A DNA stretch of 64,000 nucleotides, taken from assembly GCA_000708835.1 (NCBI GenBank), contig DF237290.1:1-64000 (forward strand), read 5' to 3'. Shown in pieces: positions 47,835 to 64,000 of the stretch. Origin of the DNA: Klebsormidium nitens (lineage: Eukaryota; Streptophyta; Klebsormidiophyceae; Klebsormidiales; Klebsormidiaceae). Positions within the stretch are counted from its first letter, which is position 1, and every line of letters begins with the position of its first letter. Both the position numbers and the translations under genes were made by a program. The notes beneath the pieces were generated by a model, which ran no database searches, was not told where the DNA came from, and saw only the letters and a program-made list of their open reading frames with translations.

Positions 47835-48260
47835 ATGAGGCATGAAACAAGCTCAATACTACTGTTGCTAGTCAGCTTGGTTTCTTGGTTGTTCGTTTGG
47901 CTCTCGAACGGTGTCTATATTCAACGTTTTCAACAGACCTTTTCAAACGCCTTGTCAGACCAAGTTAAGTACGACAGAATCAACAACAACGTAATTAACA
48001 CCAGGGACACCAAGGGGACACCATCATACTTACACGCTGATGATCTTCCAGCACATTCAGAGAACTCTCAGGCACACTTTGCGGGCTTCCAAATTCTTGG
48101 AATATCCTTGCTTTCACGTCAAATGAGTAAGGTAATTCACCCTCGCGCAAGTGCACAGATACGGAACTGTTCATCAGCGAGCTTCTCGTCAATAAGGTTT
48201 CATGCGGAGCGCTGCGGCCCAGGGGCCAGTGCGGGCCGCAGGGGAGTGCCTTGGGTTTAG
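47835..48260 (+). CDS. Possible type II membrane protein or first exon of one
   Basis: Open frame of 141 codons starting at an ATG. The N-terminus (MRHETSSILLLLVSLVSWLF and on) is a clear signal-anchor or signal peptide of about 20 hydrophobic residues, followed by polar sequence rich in Asn, Asp and Ser (VKYDRINNNVINTRD). This is the layout of Golgi glycosyltransferase stems. A GTAATTC donor exists after LLSRQMSK (about 48131), but no downstream exon could be connected before the lipase gene. It may be a truncated gene, a small secreted protein, or chance. Confidence 0.35.
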   Translation: MRHETSSILLLLVSLVSWLFVWLSNGVYIQRFQQTFSNALSDQVKYDRINNNVINTRDTKGTPSYLHADDLPAHSENSQAHFAGFQILGISLLSRQMSKVIHPRASAQIRNCSSASFSSIRFHAERCGPGASAGRRGVPWV

Positions 48261-48844
48261 TTGAAGAGAAGTAAACCCGGCTGGTGTTGACTGGCTTCAG
48301 CCGGTAGCTCTCGATCCGACCGGCCGAGGGTCCACCCTAAAATTTGACCTCACATTCCAAACCCGGTGGTGCTATCCCGACTGCTTTACAGGTTATAGGG
48401 TTTGGGGTGGTTTGGGGACAATCTCGTGTTTCCTTTTCGCCTGTACGACTGTTGGCGTCAGTCGGTGTCAGCTGCCTTAGCTTGCGCCTGGCATGCACTC
48501 GCCGAGCCGCTGCATTGAGTTGATGGCGTTTTGCCCAGGCGCTTTGTTCACCTATAGATTGCCAGCGTGAATCCCCTTTAGTGCAACGCTCTCTTTGAAA
48601 TCCGTTTCCTCAGCAATAAGCTGCAATCAATGCGTAAAGCCTTCAATAAGGCAGCCAACAACGGCTACACCAAGAAGCCTGTGCCTCTGAGTCCAAGAGC
48701 CCTGCCACACTTGGCCAACCTTTTGGGTTTGATCAGATGAGAACAAAATATCCTGCAAACGTCTGTCCAGTCATGTAGCTGATTGGGTCTGGGTTACTGC
48801 CATGTTACGTTAACTCCTTTCCAACCCCTGAAGAAGAAGGAGAC

Positions 48845-51800
48845 ATGGCGCCTGCTCGCTTTCATCCCCAGGTGGTGGCACTTCTCGTAGCACTGCATGG
48901 CACTATCTTCTGCAATGCCGTAGTAACCAGAGACGGAGGACTGAGCTACGTGACACCAGACTACAACGTTCAAAATAGCGGACGTGGCCCCAGCAATCAG
49001 CCAGGGGATTCTGTGATCTGCCGTGAGCTGGTCCTTTCACGAGGCTACCCCTGCGAAGACCACTCAGTGACCACCAAAGAAGGCTTTGTTCTCGCACTCC
49101 AGCGAATCCCAGGAGGGAAGCAAGCTGGGAGCGAGGGATGGGAAGAGCCACCTCAGCAGCGCCCGCCCGTCCTGCTGATGCATGGCATCTTGCAAGGTGG
49201 GGTATCCGCCTCCCCCAAACCATTGGCAGCTCATCTGTGGGGTGGTTCTCTGACACTTGCTTTTGAAGACTGGTGTAAATCTGCGATTGATGTATCCGCA
49301 ATGCTGACTTATCCATATTGAACTAAGTATGTGGGGGAGGAAAGTAGGCTTGATGTGCAACCGCTCTGGTTGGTTTGATTGTTGATTGAAAATGAGTTTG
49401 GCTTATATCATGAGACTTGACAGCAAAGGAAAGTCTGACGAGTTATGTGACATGGTGAAACATTGAGCTTGAGTTTCCGTAAGGGGGAGTATCATCATGC
49501 TTGGTGTGCTTATGTGGGGCAGCCAAAGTCTTGACACAATACTGGCCACCCAAACAACATAGCAACCATGGCAGCGGCTCAATCTGAACCTTTGAGGTAT
49601 GGTGGTTGTTCAAGTGCCTAATGGCACAAGAATAGAGCTTAGGCCCTGTTTGCTTTGCATATGGACAAAGTGGTTCAGAGGCTTTCCCTACATAGCCCTG
49701 GAAAGTTCCTACTCTGACCACTTTCTCTTCCATCCAGGTGGCGACTCTTGGCTACTGAACTTTCCAGGTATGACTGCCTGCTCCACCACTTTACGTTAGG
49801 CCTGTCATCGACAAACTGTTTGCTGAACATTCTTGTGTCCTTTACATGCATTCAGGGCCCTCCGCCTTCTGCTAAGAGAAAGCTTCCCTTCACTGCTTGG
49901 CTGGCCTCTGGGGAGTCCTCTGCTCTCCTTGTAAGAGTCACTTCCTTCTTTCACTCTGGGTCGGGCGACGGTCTCCTTGTCACTGAACTGATGCGGCTGA
50001 TGTTTGTGCACTCTACTGCAGCTGAAAACACGCTCGCCCTCACGCTCGCTGATGCTGGCTTCAACGTATTCCTTGGCAACTTCCGGGGCGCGCGCTGGAG
50101 CAACCACACCACGCTTCCGCGGAGCGACAAGGTGGGCACGCCAAGAAAGCATACGTCTCGTGCAAATTTGACTTCTGAGATGAGGACGATGGGCGTCCCT
50201 TTTTATCAATCCTGTCTGGGCATGTTTGAATCCGTTTAAGTGCTACCCAATCCCTGCCTGAAAGTGGCAAATCAAGAGAACTCTTGTTCTTCCAATCAAT
50301 CGCTTGTCTTCGAGCCTTTCTTCTTCGTTCATGGTGCCCTTCTTTATGTCGACACCATCGGCCGGTCTCAGCCACTCCCTGTCTCATGTGTTCCTTTTAT
50401 CGAGAGCCACACTAGAGTTGCTCCATGCGCGCCCAGATTGGCTGGAGATCTGGACGGCTGAATAACCAGAACATCCAAACAAGCTTGGAATCTGCATCTG
50501 GTTGCAAACTCATTTTCTGGGCCCCTGACCCTCCTGCTTCAGCCTGCTTCCTTCTGGTAGTTTTCTTTTTTCATCTCCTTAATACTTTTGGTTTCAGCAA
50601 GGACTCCTCTTGTTTTCACCCCGCAAATGGATTCGTGATTCTCCATCGGTTCTCGTGATTCTCTTTTCCAACCTGGCTGTTCTGCGTGCAGCGCTACTGG
50701 GACTGGAGCTGGGAGGACCTGGCGAAAGATGACCTGCCTGCCCTGCTGCGCTACGTGCACGACCTAGCGCAGGCCAAGGTGCTCTACGTGGGCCACAGCC
50801 AGGTACGGCCCTTGTGTTCGGAGGGAAGAGAAAGGTGGACAAAAAGTTTAGCAAGAATATTTGTGTAGAAAAAGTGCGACAAAAATATGCAATGCCAACG
50901 TGCTCTACGTGGGTCACAGCCAGGTACGGCCCTTGTAGTCAGAAGGAAACGACAGGAGGATATTTGGTGAATGAACAGAATTGGGAAAAGAGACAAGGAA
51001 CAAGCATGGGCAAGGAGCACTACGTGGGCCACGCCAGGTACGGCCGGTGATTGCTGAGGGGGAGACATAAGGGTTTTCGGCAAAGAGTCGAATTGCAGAT
51101 TCACGTGTTTCTCCCTCCACACACTCTGCTGATCATTTGAAGCCCATCAAAGTGCTTCTATCGACGTGCTTCCACACACTTCGTTTACAACTTTGCAAGG
51201 TTCCGTCCCAGAACAAACATGAATTATGGGAATGGGGGCCGAGCCCAACTGCGCCCGCCTGGGCATTGCCACCTATTGTGTGCCCCACAAGATGCTAACA
51301 CCCTAGAAGCCTTAAAGCTTTTCATTACAGGGCACGTTAACCCTGCTGGCCGCTTTGGCGGAGGATTCCGGAGTCGCTCCCCTGCTGTCGCGGGCGGTTC
51401 TGTTGTGCCCCATCGCGTACCTGGGCCACATCACGTCCGCGTTCCTGCGCGTCTTCTCCCGCATCTACCTCGACACGGTCAGAACACAAGCCTGGAACCC
51501 CAGAACTTCTCACTTCAGTCATCAACTAACACGATGGATCTTGACCTACTTATATCACCTGGAACTGACGGTTTACACGCTCGTCATCTGCACGAAACCT
51601 GATTCCCTAACCGACCCCACCCACTTATGTCCTCTTTTTGTTCACTAAGCCAAACGCTTACTGTATCCATTCGACTTCATGATTGCTCCGATAGGCCCCT
51701 TGCGATTTGACACTGCTACCGACATTTAAGGTGTCGAAAGCTTTCAGCAATACTGCGCAATGCCCTTCCTTCGCCGCCCTTGTCCAGTTACAAGAGATGT

Positions 51801-53599
51801 TTTGCAGCTCAGTCACGCAAAGTGACGCTCACTTTCTTCTTCATTGAGTCGAGATCTTGGCGGTTCACACAAACTTTGGTCGGTAACGAGATCAAACCCC
51901 GACTTGACGCACAGTTACACAACTTCCTTGAATGTGTTTTGGTGCTCTGCAGGCGGTGCGAGACAGTGGCCTATACGAGTTTAACATCAACAGGTGCGTC
52001 CTTTGGTCACTTTCCGTCAAGCAACACCGAAGATATATACCTAATCATCCGTCACACACGTCTCGGCATCTTCTTCGGCCCGTGGCCTCTGAACTCGACA
52101 GACGGAGCGCTCCGCTTCGCGCTCCTTCAGTGCCCTAACAGCGGACCCTCTTTGACTCGAGGCGTCTGCCACGTTGTGATCCACGTGATTGGCGAACAAA
52201 TGTAAGATTTGCGAGAGTTTTCGACAAACGTTCCAAACGATTGAATGTATTTGACAATAAAATCAATAACCTGAGAGTAGTCTAAGCGCCCCCTGACACG
52301 TGGCTGTCGAGGAGTGTGCAGCGCGCTGGTTGAGCGGATGGCGGGCCAAGCGTGCGCGCACGAGGGCGTCCGGTGCAACAGCATCCTGGCGTCCGTTACA
52401 GGTGTGCGCGCGCGCCCACTTTTCTGTTCCTCTCATTATCTTGTTTTTGGCCCCGCCTACTTCGGCCTTTCCCTTCTCCTGCTCTGTACATGGAAAGAGC
52501 TTCGACCTGTAAACAACCGTACACTCGGCCATTGCTAGTTGTGCGTGCAGCAATCTTTTTTACAACTAGGGTTCAACCGACCCCTTCGCAAACCCGGCCG
52601 CAGCCACGGCAGGGAACTAGGCGGCCTCAAGATTTTCCTTGTGCTGAGCGGAAGTCGCACGAAATCGCTCTCACTTGTGCGCACTTGTTGAGCGACTCTG
52701 TGCAGCCATTCTCGGGGCGGGGCCAGTCCCCACTCCCGGTGCCACCCTGTTGTTAGCCGTTCTGTTCACTTCCTCGGCCTTCACCACATATTTTATCTAC
52801 TCCGTGAGCATCTGCTGGAACTTCGGAGAAAGAGATGTTGCGGGGATTCTCCGATAAATGTCTCGTGCATACCGCGGGGTGCCACGTGGCAGGCCCCAAT
52901 TGCTGCATCTCCATGGACCGGCTGGCGTTCTTCTTCCAGTACGAGTTCCAGTCGACGTCGGTGAAGAACCTCGCCCACCTGGCCCAGAGTGAGCACACAC
53001 CTAGTTGCCGTGCACGCTTCCACGTGGGCAGTGCCACGTGGCACGCATATGCATGCTAACCTTTTTCATGCATGGAGGTTTCCTGTTAGGTCAGCTTCTG
53101 GTTCTGCCACGACCCTTTTGTCGCTTCGGCCTCGGATGTCATCAGTGGATGGAGGGTGTTGATGGTTGGCTCGACGAAAACCAACTCGGACTGAAAGGGT
53201 ATGAACGGAGGGAGTCTTTGAAGCTGGCAGGAAGTCCGCGTTTTCTTCAGAACTGTAAGACCACTGAAGGGCGTCGTCCTCCTTGCAGTGATTCGAACGG
53301 GCCGCTTCGCCAAGTATGACTACGGATGGGTCGGAAACCTTAGGCGCTATTTCAGGCTTTCCCCACCTGCATACGACCTTCGGCGTATCCCTTCAAGCCT
53401 TCCAATGCTCATAGCTTATGGGGGTATGGATGCTCTTAGTGATCCTCTCGACGTGCATAGGCTTCGTGCTGACCTTGTCAATGCTCCGCAAACGCTTTAC
53501 GTTCCGCATTATGCACACGGGGATTTCATCTTGGGTAAAACAGCAAAGGAAGAAGTCTATGACAAGGTATCTCGATTCCTTTGGAGAACGCCCATTTGA
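48845..53599 (+). CDS. Acid lipase (lysosomal/triacylglycerol lipase family)
   Basis: Nine exons: 48845..49196, 49738..49767, 50022..50131, 50692..50802, 51331..51477, 51953..51993, 52322..52401, 52893..52988, 53289..53599. All phases close, giving 425 residues. A signal peptide (MAPARFHPQVVALLVALHG) precedes the lid domain start GYPCEDHSVTTKEGFVLALQR. The alpha/beta-hydrolase core shows LLMHGILQGGDSWLLN, ADAGFNVFLGNFRG, YWDWSWEDLAKDDLPA, the nucleophile elbow VGHSQG (Ser200, split by an intron), GPNCC, GGMDALSDPLDV (acid, probably Asp374) and HYAHGDF (His399). Members hydrolyse acylglycerols or sterol esters in the secretory pathway, vacuole or outside the cell. The 30-base second exon is very small but needed for phase. 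Intron 4 has copies of the exon 4 end. Confidence 0.9.
50768..51056 (+). repeat. Triplicated donor side of lipase exon 4 (nucleophile elbow)
   Basis: The exon end and donor around GTGGGCCACAGCCAG|GTACGG (true copy to 50802) recur at 50899-50940 and 51015-51050. Copy 2 reads GTGGGTCACAGCCAGGTACGG and retains the whole donor and the codons for VGHSQ. Copy 3 has lost three bases. Units are about 130 and 110 bases. Confidence 0.87.
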
Positions 53600-54544
53600 C
53601 TGATTCGTAGAGATCTTTAAGGGGGCCGCGGCTGCGGCCGCCCATCAACGCACCTACCACCATCAATTAAAGCATAGCTGAAAGCTGCACTCCACATTCT
53701 CATGCTCATTTCTGTCTTATTGATCCACGGTGCGAGTGACAAAAGGGCTACGTTCCATATCACCGCGCAGGCACTTACCTATTGATCGATCAGCTTTTGC
53801 AGAGGTTATTCATCGCGACGTCATGCAAACCCAAAAGCTTTCGAAAATGCTGACAATAGATGCTCACACATCCAAAATTCTAGCATGAATGAACCCCTAC
53901 GTACCGGCCTAGGTGGGGCTATCATATGTCTGGCGATGAATTCCTTTCCGCTCAATTAACTTAGACCATGAGTCACTGACTCAAGTGCAGGTTAGACTTG
54001 TATAAAGTTGTCGATTTCCATCTCCCATCACATCCAAAAACTGACTTATAAATGCTCCAGACTTGGTTGAAACTCGTATACCCACATGCCAGCACAATTA
54101 TACATTACGAATAAGCTTCCAGTACGTATACATACATAAAGGACGGCCCGTCCATCTCAACATGATGATGGCTGAGCTAATGATGCTTCATTTACATAGC
54201 AACTCTTCCAATCTAGCTATGGCTAAATACATACCGCGGGCTTCAGTACACATTTACATGCAATGCGCCGGGCCTGTATGGGCCGGCGGCCGGTATACAG
54301 TGGCAAAAAAAAGAAGAAGCAATGAGGTAAAGAAGAATACAGAGGTCCAACACGTGAAAGCAAGGTCTATAAGTGCTTGCGCTTTTCTTCTGTGCTGCTT
54401 GAGGGCCCCAGAGAGCGCCCCCGTCCACCGCTGCCAGCCTAAAGTTGGCAGCAAGGCCGTTTGTACAAGTATCAAGAATTTTCCAAACTTCGCTCACTGC
54501 TCTTGATCACGCTGCAGTATGCTAAAACTACATCAATTGCCAGA
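53600..54544. other. Convergent intergenic region
   Basis: Between the 3' ends of the lipase and BEACH genes. AT-richer, with a GGCCGCGGCTGCGGCCGCC palindromic patch near 53622. Frames are short and without family signs; it probably contains both 3' untranslated regions. Confidence 0.5.

Positions 54545-64000
<9,456 letters not shown>

Larger units (their letters stand above)
47116..48844. other. Intergenic region with a possible membrane-anchor exon
   Basis: Holds a perfect 28-base tandem duplication at 47358-47413 and a frame at 47835-48260 (listed separately). Near 48390-48420 a TATAGGGTTTGGGGTGG segment recalls the G-rich repeats at 17.9 and 21.9 kb. No other feature is supported. Confidence 0.45.

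Overview
This is nuclear DNA from a plant-lineage eukaryote. Almost every gene is split by short GT-AG introns, spacing is compact, and coding regions are GC-rich. The gene set is plant-like: an AUX1/LAX auxin influx carrier, a plastid-type DEAD-box helicase, a plastid-type MATE carrier, an FBP7-type F-box protein and a plant-type BEACH-WD40 protein. An interstitial TTTTAGGG tract also fits a green-lineage genome. My inference is a streptophyte (charophyte) green alga such as Klebsormidium; the sequence itself does not name the species. No rRNA, tRNA, CRISPR or prokaryotic operon was found. Layout: (1) <1-3522 (+), the 3' part of a Mutator-like transposase gene with a C-terminal SWIM zinc finger. 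It is followed by about 4 kb without genes holding palindromic 15-mers and the telomere-like tract. (2) 7497-10119 (-), an unrecognised multi-exon gene. (3) 11388-16883 (+), a DEAD-box RNA helicase. (4) 18598-22408 (+), a divergent protein kinase-like gene. (5) 23854-29607 (-), a MATE transporter. (6) 30121-30808 (+), a 68-residue coiled-coil protein. (7) 31082-34138 (+), an F-box protein of the FBP7/FBXO9 type. (8) 35494-41117 (-), an AUX1/LAX carrier. (9) 43333-47115 (+), a TauD/TfdA-like dioxygenase. (10) 48845-53599 (+), an acid lipase. (11) 54545->64000 (-), the C-terminal 1.6 thousand residues of a BEACH-WD40 protein. I rebuilt these gene models by hand. Intron phases close for all of them except the 5' end of gene 2, and the lengths fit the families where I recognise one. 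The most unusual signal is shared by six unrelated genes (helicase, MATE, AUX1, dioxygenase, lipase, BEACH). Next to an intact exon, the adjoining intron carries one to about seven decayed tandem copies of the exon edge, including its splice site and part of the flanking intron. Some copies keep the reading frame and differ mainly at synonymous sites before ending in a stop, so they look like potential poison or alternative exons. I call these exon-edge echoes. They may mark a genome-wide tandem duplication process acting at splice junctions, and they could feed alternative splicing. Otherwise the genes are ordinary housekeeping, membrane-transport and trafficking functions with no evident operon-like link.
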